Assembly: GCA_929200455.1 (NCBI GenBank)
Contig: CAKMZR010000024.1
Location: 1-14,355, forward strand
Reading direction: 5' to 3'
From: an uncultured Alphaproteobacteria bacterium
GTDB lineage: Bacteria > Pseudomonadota > Alphaproteobacteria > CAKMZR01
DNA: 14,355 nucleotides
Position 1 is the first letter of the stretch, and each line of letters opens with the position of its first letter. Shown piece by piece: positions 1 to 7,049 of this stretch. The notes beneath the pieces were generated by a model, which saw nothing but the letters and a program-made list of their open reading frames with translations, ran no database searches and was not told the DNA's origin. A program made the translations under genes and the position numbers.

Positions 1-239
1 TCGAGGATTTCTGGGACGACGCCAGCGATGGCGACACTGGATATGTCGAGAATATTGATGTTGTCGAGTCTGAGGAGGCTTGAGAGCGTGAGCCAGTATT
101 CGTCTGGGGATCGGGAAGGGACGTTGTGGAGGGTGTAATGGGCGAGAGGTTGAGGTGGTGGGGAATGTTGTTTGAGTTTTTCTGGGTCGAAGAGGGCGAA
201 GCTGATGGAGGTATTTCCGGAATCGATGGCGAGGATCAT
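1..239 (-). CDS. coaX: Type III pantothenate kinase, N-terminal part
   Basis: Partial gene: 79 codons are visible before the left edge. It begins MILAIDSGNTSISFALFD, the phosphate-binding DxGNT loop of the ASKHA-fold type III pantothenate kinases. SRSPDEYWLTLSSLL follows, for the family's RTADEY region, then VAIAGVVPEIL, for the usual iaiSSVVP. CoaX phosphorylates pantothenate in the first step of coenzyme A synthesis and is not feedback-inhibited by CoA in characterized members. The start ATG at 239 overlaps the birA stop as ATGA. The canonical DVGNTN is DSGNTS here, and the phosphate-binding residues Asp and Gly-Asn-Thr are kept. The rest of the protein is outside the window. Confidence 0.88.
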   Translation of the reverse strand, partial: MILAIDSGNTSISFALFDPEKLKQHSPPPQPLAHYTLHNVPSRSPDEYWLTLSSLLRLDNINILDISSVAIAGVVPEIL

Positions 240-991
240 GATGGAGATATGGAAGGCAGGTAGGTTGAGTTTGAGGTATTTGGGGAGGATGCGAGGACGT
301 TTCCTGTGTAGAATAGACGTTTTTCCCCGTGAATTTCAAGGATCAAGGCACCATTATTTGAGATTCCACGGAATATGCCGTGATGTACTTCGTCTTGTAG
401 GTTGAGGGAGATGTTTTGATTGAGGAGGTGTAGGTGCTGGGCGTATTCTGAGGAGAGACTTTGTTGGGGAAGTTTTTGGAAGAAGGAGATCATATGAGTT
501 TGGAGTTGTTTTTGGAGGGAGTGGAGGGGAGGGGGTTCACGGAATTGGGCGATGTGTGCGGCGTGGAGTTGAGGGGGAGAAGAGAGGACATTCATGCCGA
601 CTCCGATGATGGTGTAGAGAGGTTTTTCATTTTGGAAGGAAGTTTCGATGAGGATTCCTGAGATTTTTTTGCCTTGAGAGAGTATATCGTTTGGCCATTT
701 GATGGAGAGGTTGGGTATGGAGAGGTTTTTGAGGGTTGTAAATACGGCGAGGGATGCGACGACGAGGAGGTCGTGAGGTAGGGATGAATTTTTTTGATTT
801 ATGTGGGGAGAGAAAAGGAAGCTCATATAGAGATTTCCGTGAGGAGAAGTCCATGGTCGGCCTCGAGATCCTTGTCCTTTTGTTTGGATGAGGGAAGAGA
901 GAGCGAATCCGTTTTTGAAGGGGAGTTGAGCATAAACGTGAGCGGTTTGGTTGGTCGATTGTAGGGCGGGGAAGGAGAGGAGAGGAGGCAT
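236..991 (-). CDS. birA: Biotin--[acetyl-CoA-carboxylase] ligase
   Basis: This class I biotin protein ligase of 251 residues has no N-terminal DNA-binding domain, so it should not act as the biotin operon repressor. It activates biotin to biotinyl-AMP and attaches it to the carrier lysine of acetyl-CoA carboxylase and similar enzymes. Motifs are GQGSRGRPWTSPHGNLYMS (39-57), the adenylate-binding loop; KWPND (98-102); GKKISGILIE with the catalytic Lys109; and GVGMNV (130-135). The short C-terminal domain is present. It starts eight bases after the NuoN-like gene and its TGA overlaps coaX as ATGA. The nuoN-birA-coaX order is common in alphaproteobacteria. Confidence 0.93.
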   Translation of the reverse strand: MPPLLSFPALQSTNQTAHVYAQLPFKNGFALSSLIQTKGQGSRGRPWTSPHGNLYMSFLFSPHINQKNSSLPHDLLVVASLAVFTTLKNLSIPNLSIKWPNDILSQGKKISGILIETSFQNEKPLYTIIGVGMNVLSSPPQLHAAHIAQFREPPPLHSLQKQLQTHMISFFQKLPQQSLSSEYAQHLHLLNQNISLNLQDEVHHGIFRGISNNGALILEIHGEKRLFYTGNVLASSPNTSNSTYLPSISPS

Positions 992-999
992 GATGACGC

Positions 1000-2487
1000 T
1001 TAGAGGGTGTGGAGTCCGAAGATGAAGGGGAGTGATACGAGGAGAGAGAAGGAAGCGAGGAGGAGAGTATTTCCTGCGGATGCGTGTGGAATATTTTCGA
1101 TGGAGGTTTCGCTGAGTGGATTGGAGAAGCAGAGTATGAGCAGTCGAGAAAGGGCGATAGCTTGGGGAATGATGAGTGCGGAGAGGATGAAGGTGGGGAT
1201 GAGGGAGAGGGGGCTATGGAGAGGAAGGGGTAGGATTTTGAGGATTTCTAGGGAGATGAAGAAGGTTTGTGAGGAGAAATTGAAGGAAAGCGGGAAGGCG
1301 AAGGCTGAGAGGAGTGAGGCGATGAGGAGGAACGAGAGTCTGGGGTGGTGTCGTGTGATTCCTTGGAGGTCTGAGAATTGTCGGATGGGTTGATTTTGTC
1401 TTTGCAGTTTTGTGTTGAGTATGGCGAGGATGATGCTGGAGAGAGCGGAAGTGATGAAGATTTGGCAGACGAAGGCGAAGCGATTGGCGTTTCCTGAGAG
1501 TGAGAGGATGACGATGAGGTGGGCGTGAAGGATGGAGATAGCGGTGTAGGAGAGGGTAGGGATGCTGGATGTGGAGATGAGGGTGAAAGCGGCGGGAATG
1601 AAGGTGGTGCAGACGACGAGGAAGGTAGTGATGAAGATGATGGATGTTTGGGGGATATAGAGGGATACATAGGAGAAGAGTTTGTCGTGAAGGATGAGGA
1701 AGAAGACGATATTGATGAGGGAGGCGATGGTGACGACGGTGAAGCTTACGGCGGGGGTGACGGTATTGATGATACGGAGTCCGACATGGAAGAAGGGTAT
1801 GAAGGATCGCGCGAGGGGAGAGAAGAGTATGAGGAAGATGGCGAGGAAGTGTACGGGAGCGGGAATATTTGAGTTGAAATAGAGGTCGAAAGAGAGGGTT
1901 GTTTTGAGATTTTCTTTTTGGAAGAAGACGATGAGGAAGATGCTGGAGAGGGCGAGGAAGAAGCCGCTGAAGTGGTGTATGGTGAGGGATTGGAGGTTAA
2001 TTTTGTGGGTATGGGATCGGAAGAGGATGAGGAAGAAGGGGAGGTTCGTAATTTCGACGCCGAGGAAGAAGATGACGAGGTCGTTTTGGGAGAGGGTGAG
2101 GGCGAGCAAGAGGATACTTGCGAGGAGGGAGATAGAGATTTGGCGATGGATGGCGTGTTGTTGTGAGAGGAAGATGGCGACGAGCGAGGAGAAAGCGATG
2201 AGAGCGTAGAGGAGGTCGAAAGTGATATTTTTTGTGGTGAAGTGGGTTTCGAGGAGTTCTGAGAAGGCGAAGGAAGCGTGTATGAGGGCGAGAACGAGGA
2301 AGGAAAGGATGGAGAAGAGTGAGATGAATTGGTTGAGGGAATGTACATTATAGTATTTTTTTTGGAAGCGTATGGTTTTTTTGGAGAAGAAGGCGGAGAT
2401 GTACTGCAGGAAGACGAGGAGTCTTTGAGCCGCGATAATTTCGAGGGCGATAGCGGGAATGAGGACGAAGCAGGGCAATAGGTTCAT
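1000..2487 (-). CDS. Diverged NuoN-like (complex I antiporter-type) membrane protein
   Basis: The 495 residues match NuoN in length and position (just before birA-coaX). Family segments can be followed: LTLSQNDLVIFFLGVEITNL (131-150) matches the helix 4-5 region and keeps the key glutamate (Glu145); ARSFIPFFHVGL (226-237) stands for FKisavPFHmWtPD; SIPTLSYTAIS (308-318) for the usual IKRlLAYSSIa; and LQGITRHHPRLSF (374-386) for the GLarrnPllA loop. The lysines expected in helices 6, 7, 8 and 12 are replaced (His171/172, Arg227, Ser257 and the FSSQT stretch), as are the IKR and GIPP motifs. Proton pumping as in standard complex I is doubtful. It overlaps the upstream membrane gene by ATGA and ends eight bases before birA. 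Confidence 0.7.
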   Translation of the reverse strand: MNLLPCFVLIPAIALEIIAAQRLLVFLQYISAFFSKKTIRFQKKYYNVHSLNQFISLFSILSFLVLALIHASFAFSELLETHFTTKNITFDLLYALIAFSSLVAIFLSQQHAIHRQISISLLASILLLALTLSQNDLVIFFLGVEITNLPFFLILFRSHTHKINLQSLTIHHFSGFFLALSSIFLIVFFQKENLKTTLSFDLYFNSNIPAPVHFLAIFLILFSPLARSFIPFFHVGLRIINTVTPAVSFTVVTIASLINIVFFLILHDKLFSYVSLYIPQTSIIFITTFLVVCTTFIPAAFTLISTSSIPTLSYTAISILHAHLIVILSLSGNANRFAFVCQIFITSALSSIILAILNTKLQRQNQPIRQFSDLQGITRHHPRLSFLLIASLLSAFAFPLSFNFSSQTFFISLEILKILPLPLHSPLSLIPTFILSALIIPQAIALSRLLILCFSNPLSETSIENIPHASAGNTLLLASFSLLVSLPFIFGLHTL

Positions 2488-3866
2488 GAGATTATGGAGA
2501 GGAAGAAGAGGAAGAGGTAGATGAAAGAGATGAAGGAGATGATAATGGAATTGTCGTTGAAGAAGAAGGAGTAGAGTTGTTGGGGGTTGTGGGGACGTTG
2601 TATATTTTTTTGTGATGAGAGCAGGTTTGAGGCTCTGAGGGAAGAGAAGAGGAGGATGATTGAGAGGGTTGACGGAATGAGGAGGGGATGCGAGAGGGCT
2701 TGGAGGAAGTGGAAGTTTTGGGGAGAGAGGCTATGGAAGAGGGAGAGAAAGAGGGAGGGAATATTTTGGAGGTTATAGAAGAAGATGAGAAAGGGAGGGA
2801 GGAGTGCGAGGAGGAGAGCGATACGGGCGACGAGGGGATGAGGTGGCGAGCTTGCGGGATTTTTTTGTTGGAAGACGAGGGTGAAGAAGGGGAAAGAGAG
2901 GATGAATAGGGTTTGGAATTGCGTGAGGGTGTGGGGGAAGAGGGAGAGGGTGAAAGCGGAGATGGAGAGGGAAATGGAGATGATGAGCGGCAGTATTTTT
3001 TCTTGATATTTTAGGGTGAAAAGGAAGCAGGATGGAGCAAGGATGAGGAGGGATGCGACGAGTCCGAGGGAGAAGCTGAGGTTATTAAAGAGGAAGAAGG
3101 ATTGGAAGTTGATAGAGAAGAAGATTTTGAGGGCGAGGGAAGACTGGAAGAAAGCGATGGTGACGGCGACGGTTCTTGTGGAGAACTGGGAAAGATTTTT
3201 CCAGAATGAGAGGGAAGGAATGAGGCCGCTGAAGAGTGCGGTTGCGAGTATGAGGAGAGCGTTGTAGGCGAATCCGTTGCTGAGGGTATTGGTGGCGATG
3301 ACGATGATGAAGGATGCGGCGAGATTTAGGGGTGTGATCAGGAAGTTTTTTTTGATTGTGAGAGGAGATCGGGAGAGTTGTGATGAGTGAGAGTGGGAGT
3401 GAGAGAGTATATCGAGAGCGAGTGAGGAAGCGAGTATGAAGGAGAGGATATTGAGGGGATGTGAGAGGGATTGTATGGAGTAGAGGTTGAGGAAGTGGTT
3501 ATGGGTATAGATGATGGGGGATGCGATGACGATTGAGATGCAGCATAGGGAGAGGGGAATGGATTCGGAGATGTGGTTGACGGCGTGTAGGAGTATGAAG
3601 ACGGCAAGAGCGGTGACGGCGATGAAGATGGGCAAATTGAGGTTATTGAAAGGGAGAGAGATGAGGGGGAAGATTGAGAGTATGATGAAGTAAGCGACGG
3701 CGATAAAGAGGAAAGCGGCGAGGGTGAAAGCGAGTAGGATGGAGAGGTTTTGAGCGTTTTTTTGGAAGGAGTGTGGATGAAGTAGGGGGAGAGCGGCGAT
3801 AGCGGCAGCGGCAGCGATGGTTTTATAGCTAGCAAAATGGGCTAGTGACCACGATTCTTCGAGCAT
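2484..3866 (-). CDS. Diverged antiporter-like membrane protein in the nuoM position
   Basis: The product has 460 residues, almost wholly hydrophobic, with about a dozen predicted membrane segments and a His/Ser-rich loop near 155-166. It sits directly before a NuoN-like gene and birA, where alphaproteobacteria usually have nuoM. Weak similarity to the NuoL/M/N antiporter family can be traced: IPSLSFWKNLS (216-226) resembles the segment usually read as PFHTWLPDA, with Lys247 where the next helix carries a lysine, and FLFTLKYQEKILPL (281-294) falls where the family has DlKRLLAYS. None of the family's sequence signatures is exact, and the match rests mainly on position and hydropathy. It starts 33 bases after tRNA-Asp and ends in an ATGA overlap with the next gene. 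It could be an unrelated polytopic protein. Confidence 0.55.
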   Translation of the reverse strand: MLEESWSLAHFASYKTIAAAAAIAALPLLHPHSFQKNAQNLSILLAFTLAAFLFIAVAYFIILSIFPLISLPFNNLNLPIFIAVTALAVFILLHAVNHISESIPLSLCCISIVIASPIIYTHNHFLNLYSIQSLSHPLNILSFILASSLALDILSHSHSHSSQLSRSPLTIKKNFLITPLNLAASFIIVIATNTLSNGFAYNALLILATALFSGLIPSLSFWKNLSQFSTRTVAVTIAFFQSSLALKIFFSINFQSFFLFNNLSFSLGLVASLLILAPSCFLFTLKYQEKILPLIISISLSISAFTLSLFPHTLTQFQTLFILSFPFFTLVFQQKNPASSPPHPLVARIALLLALLPPFLIFFYNLQNIPSLFLSLFHSLSPQNFHFLQALSHPLLIPSTLSIILLFSSLRASNLLSSQKNIQRPHNPQQLYSFFFNDNSIIISFISFIYLFLFFLSIIS

Positions 3867-3898
3867 GAGATGTTGTCTTGAAGGGAGGGTGTGGGTGA

Positions 3899-3975
3899 TG
3901 GCGGGGATGACGGGACTCGAACCCGCGACCTCTGGCGTGACAGGCCAGCACTCTAACCAACTGAGCTACACCCCC
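3899..3975 (-). tRNA. tRNA-Asp (GTC), CCA encoded
   Basis: The complete 77-base cloverleaf has a seven-pair acceptor stem (GGGGGTG with CATCCCC, one G-U), D stem GCTC/GAGT, anticodon stem CTGGC/GCCAG around the loop CTGTCAC, and T arm GCGGG-TTCGAGT-CCCGT. The anticodon GTC is at 3941-3939. The discriminator base is G73 (3902), the identity base for aspartate tRNA, and CCA is encoded at 3901-3899. It lies on the same strand as its neighbours, 33 bases from the start of the next gene, so that gene may be on the same primary transcript. Confidence 0.97.
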
Positions 3976-4106
3976 TTGAAGAGAAGTTCTGCATGAAGAG
4001 AGGAGCAAGTACGTAGACAAGGAAAGGAAGTCTGAGCTTATCTTTTGTAGCGGAACAAAAAGTCTCTATGAGGAACGACGTGCGAAACAAAGGTTTACAA
4101 GAAGAG

Positions 4107-4135
4107 TAAGTACATGAGGAGGAGGGTAAAGTCAA
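4107..4135 (-). promoter_or_regulatory. Weak candidate promoter ahead of tRNA-Asp
   Basis: In the only sizeable intergenic stretch (3976-4158), TTGACT at 4135-4130 is a good -35 match. Seventeen bases further lies TACTTA (4112-4107), a poor -10 match. It would start transcription about 125 bases before the mature tRNA. The rest of the gap shows no open reading frame, hairpin with a T-run, or repeat that I can support. The position is plausible; the sequence evidence is thin. Confidence 0.25.
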
Positions 4136-4158
4136 CATGAAATAGGCATTTTTTGGTA

Positions 4159-5643
4159 TTATGAAGTGGAGATGGAGCAAGCGTTGAGTATTTCTTCGAT
4201 ATTTTGGCTGATGGAATTGATGTCGTCTTGGGAGTCTGCTTCTGCACGGATGAGGATGCGGTGTTCTTCATGATTTTCAGGAGCGGAAACGTGCCACCAT
4301 CCGGATTTGCTTTCGATGCGTAAATTTTTCCCTTTATGATGAGGGATATCGTGAGAAGAGAGGTAATGGGCGATGGAGAGGATGGCGTCTTGAGAGGGGA
4401 AGGGCGTGGGTACGGAGAATGGGGGAATAACGAGGTATTCTTCTTTTTGATTTTCGATATATTCGGAGAGGGAGAAGTCTTGGGACTGAGCGGAAGTGAA
4501 TTCGAGGAATGTGATGGCGGCAAGGAGTCCGTCCGGGCATCCGTGGAGTGGTTTTCCGAAGCCGAAGTAGCCGGATGACGTGATACTGACGGTGGCGTCA
4601 AGATTGATAAGTTCAGCCATGGCGGAAGCGTAACTGGTGTCTGCGAAATGGAGGGTATGTTGATTTTTGAGTAATTTTCGGGTGAAGTCTAGGGGAGCGA
4701 GGGTATCGGAGACGATGGAGCTTGGTTTGTTATTGTGGTGTTTTTTGATGAAGGTATCGACGATGATGGAGGCGGTGGTGAAGGTGGGAAGGGTTTGTCC
4801 TTTTTCGTCAACGATGATGAGAGAGGAAGCGTCGCTATTGAAGAGGAATCCGAAAGCGGCTTCTTCTTCGATGATGATGTCTTTGAGTTGTTTGAGGCCT
4901 TCGGAGATGGTGTCGTAGGAAGTGGGGTAATCGAGGGAGTTGTCGTTGATGAGGAGGTGATTCCCTGGTATTTTGTGGACGATATCATGAAGGAGGCTTG
5001 CGATGCTTCCGCCTGCACAATTCCAAACGATGGGAGCGGAATTGGAAGAATTGTCTTGAGAGATCATGTGTTCTTGATAGATATTGATGGCGTTGACGCT
5101 GACGATTCCGCCGGTTTGAACATTATGGTTGAAGCCGATTTTTGCGTATGAGGTGACGTCGAGGATTCGTTGTCCGTGGAGTGGTCCTCGTGTATCGAAG
5201 ATGCGAAAGCCGCTACAGTTTGCGGGAGAGCTTCCGCCGGTAACGACGATGGCGAGATGGGCTTCGAGCATTTTCATGGTGAAGTGGGCAACAGCGGTAG
5301 TGCAGTGTCCGAGTCTGAGTACGTAAAGCCCTTCCCAAGCAAGGCCGCGACAAATTTCTTCTTCGAGGGCCGAGGAGGAGAGTCGTTCATCATAAGCGAC
5401 ACAGACAATGCGAGCCCCTTGAGCGAAGTACATATTGCCGATGGCTTGCCCGAAAGCGAGGGCGTCTTCGGTTTTGAGGGTATTTCCCATTTCGCCATTG
5501 ATTTCGCTATCTTTGACGATGGAGGGATTGAAGAAGTACCGTTGAGAAAAGGGGTTAAGATGTTGCAATTTTCTGGAGGGAGCAGGGGGTTTGGGTATAT
5601 TCGTTCTTTTTATTAGGAAACATTGATTCCTTGGTGGGATCAA
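4159..5643 (-). CDS. Phosphohexomutase (PMM/PGM) homologue with eroded active site
   Basis: This 494-residue homologue of the alpha-D-phosphohexomutase family (ManB/AlgC/PGM) keeps the family's order of segments: FNPSIVKDSEING (39-50) for the usual FHPSILREYDIRG, YDERLSS (84-90), VDEKG (278-282), a DGLLAA stretch (371-376) and SGWWHV (447-452). All four catalytic loops are altered. The phosphoserine loop TGSHNP reads TGGSSP (135-140), the metal loop DGDGDR reads NSDASS (269-274), the sugar loop GEMSGH is SSGYFGFG (356-363), and the phosphate loop RASNTEP is SAPENHE (453-459). Ordinary mutase activity is unlikely. The start is uncertain: a TTG at 5643 overlaps the gor stop as TTGA, while a TTG at 5568 would give 469 residues, nearer family length. 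The first ATG, at codon 52, lies inside the homologous region. Downstream is the 183-base gap before tRNA-Asp. Confidence 0.82.
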   Translation of the reverse strand: MIPPRNQCFLIKRTNIPKPPAPSRKLQHLNPFSQRYFFNPSIVKDSEINGEMGNTLKTEDALAFGQAIGNMYFAQGARIVCVAYDERLSSSALEEEICRGLAWEGLYVLRLGHCTTAVAHFTMKMLEAHLAIVVTGGSSPANCSGFRIFDTRGPLHGQRILDVTSYAKIGFNHNVQTGGIVSVNAINIYQEHMISQDNSSNSAPIVWNCAGGSIASLLHDIVHKIPGNHLLINDNSLDYPTSYDTISEGLKQLKDIIIEEEAAFGFLFNSDASSLIIVDEKGQTLPTFTTASIIVDTFIKKHHNNKPSSIVSDTLAPLDFTRKLLKNQHTLHFADTSYASAMAELINLDATVSITSSGYFGFGKPLHGCPDGLLAAITFLEFTSAQSQDFSLSEYIENQKEEYLVIPPFSVPTPFPSQDAILSIAHYLSSHDIPHHKGKNLRIESKSGWWHVSAPENHEEHRILIRAEADSQDDINSISQNIEEILNACSISTS

Positions 5644-7046
5644 TGGGAAGAATAGTCGAAATGGGAGATGACGGGAGCGGAAATGAGTTCTTCGGAGGCG
5701 GTGGGATGTACGGCGATGGTATTTTGGAATTGTGAGAAGGTTATTTTTTGTGAAAGGGCGACGGCAAGGGGCTGTATGAGTTCGTCGACTCCGTCTCCGA
5801 CAAGGGCGATTCCGAGTATGGTTTCGTCATCCCCGACGGTGAAGAAGGAGTAGAGATTTTTGAAGGTTTGTCCTGAAAACCCGGAGTTCATGGGTTTGAA
5901 AGATGCGGTACGGACGGAGAATTTGAGTTGATGTATTTTGGCGTATTCGTGGGTTTCTTCTTCGGAAAGCCCGACGAAAGCGAGAGGGGGGATGGAGAAG
6001 ACGGCGGTAGGGATGAGTTGGGGGTTGAGTGTGGGAGGTTTTTGTGAGGAGAGGTGGGCGTGAAAGACGGCGGCTTGTCGTATAGCGACGGGAGTAAGTT
6101 CTGGGAATCCGTGTACGACATCGCCGATGGCGAAGACGTTGGGTATGGTGGTTTGGAAGGTTTTGTCGACGTGAATTTTTTTCCCTTGGAAGAAAGAGTC
6201 AGGGTTGAAGTTTGGGAGGCGGTCGAGGTTGAGTGCTTCGAGGAGAGGTTTGCGTCCGGTTGCAAATAAGATTTCTGAAGTTTCGAGGGTTTGGTCATTT
6301 TTGAGGGTGACGGAGAGATTCTTTTCATGATTTCTTGGGGAGATGGAGGCGACTTCTTGGGAGAGAATGACGTTGAGTCCGTGTAGTTGAGCTTGTTCTA
6401 GGAAGTGGTTGGAGGGTTGACGTGAGAAGTTTGAGAGGAGATGGTCACGCCTGTGGATGAGGGTTGTTTTTGTGCCAAGGGCGTTGAAGATGGAGGCGAT
6501 CTCGACGGCGATATAGCTACCCCCGACAACGACGAGGGAGGGGGGTAGGGAGGATAGGTTGAAGATGTCATCGGAAACGAGGGCGTGTTCATTTCCGGGG
6601 ACGGGTGGTTTGAAAGGCGTCCCGCCTGTGGCGATGAGTATATTTTGGGCGGAGATGGAAGTGTTATTGATGGAGAGGGTGTGGTTATCGAGGAAGGAAG
6701 CGGTTCCTTGGATGAGGGAGACGTTGTTATCGTTGAGTATTTTTTGGTAGATATTATTGAGGTTATGAATGTAGGAGATGAAGTTGTCGCGTAGGACTTC
6801 CCATTGGAATTGTGGTTGATGGATTTGGAATCCGAAGGGTTCAGCGTGTTGTAAGGAAAGAGCGGTATGAGCGGCGTAATGAAGGATTTTTTTTGGCACG
6901 CAACCTCTATTGACGCATGTTCCGCCGAGTTGGTGTCTTTCACAAAGGGCGACGCGCAATCCGCTTTGGGCGGAGAGTCTTGCGGCCCGAACGCCACCGG
7001 ATCCGCCACCGATGACGATGAGGTCGTAATCGAAAGGATGTTTCAT
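5640..7046 (-). CDS. gor: Glutathione-disulfide reductase
   Basis: This 468-residue class I pyridine nucleotide-disulfide oxidoreductase reduces oxidized glutathione with NADPH. It has the FAD Rossmann motif GGGSGG (13-18), the redox pair in GGTCVNRGCVPKK with Cys44 and Cys49, ATGGTP (139-144), the second FAD motif near VFAIGDV, and the C-terminal HPTASEE with His447/Glu452 as general base. HRR (198-200), following the NADPH fold, fits NADPH over NADH. One oddity: the NADPH fingerprint reads GGSYIA (175-180), where the family normally has GGGYIA, so the second glycine of GxGxxA is Ser. The gene starts three bases after mutL. Its TGA overlaps a TTG that probably starts the next gene. Confidence 0.92.
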   Translation of the reverse strand: MKHPFDYDLIVIGGGSGGVRAARLSAQSGLRVALCERHQLGGTCVNRGCVPKKILHYAAHTALSLQHAEPFGFQIHQPQFQWEVLRDNFISYIHNLNNIYQKILNDNNVSLIQGTASFLDNHTLSINNTSISAQNILIATGGTPFKPPVPGNEHALVSDDIFNLSSLPPSLVVVGGSYIAVEIASIFNALGTKTTLIHRRDHLLSNFSRQPSNHFLEQAQLHGLNVILSQEVASISPRNHEKNLSVTLKNDQTLETSEILFATGRKPLLEALNLDRLPNFNPDSFFQGKKIHVDKTFQTTIPNVFAIGDVVHGFPELTPVAIRQAAVFHAHLSSQKPPTLNPQLIPTAVFSIPPLAFVGLSEEETHEYAKIHQLKFSVRTASFKPMNSGFSGQTFKNLYSFFTVGDDETILGIALVGDGVDELIQPLAVALSQKITFSQFQNTIAVHPTASEELISAPVISHFDYSSH

Positions 7047-7049
7047 GAG

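Noticed and set aside
1519..1872. Long plus-strand open frames rich in Gly, Asp and Glu opposite the NuoN-like gene, and similar ones elsewhere
   Set aside because: They are antisense shadows: a C/T-rich coding strand gives G/A-rich complements with few stops. No domain or start context supports them.
1746..2348. Minus-strand Ser/Pro-rich open frame of 200 codons within the NuoN-like gene (similar ones in most genes)
   Set aside because: Out-of-frame reading of pyrimidine-rich codons yields Ser/Pro/Thr low complexity. The other frame has family similarity and proper junctions.
3829..3846. Inverted repeat CTAGC-N7-GCTAG as a terminator after tRNA-Asp
   Set aside because: The stem is only about five pairs, no T-run follows on the transcribed strand, and it lies within the first codons of the next gene.
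3953..4180. Small minus-strand open frame of 75 codons across the intergenic gap
   Set aside because: It runs into the tRNA gene and has no ribosome site or recognizable composition, so it is most likely chance.
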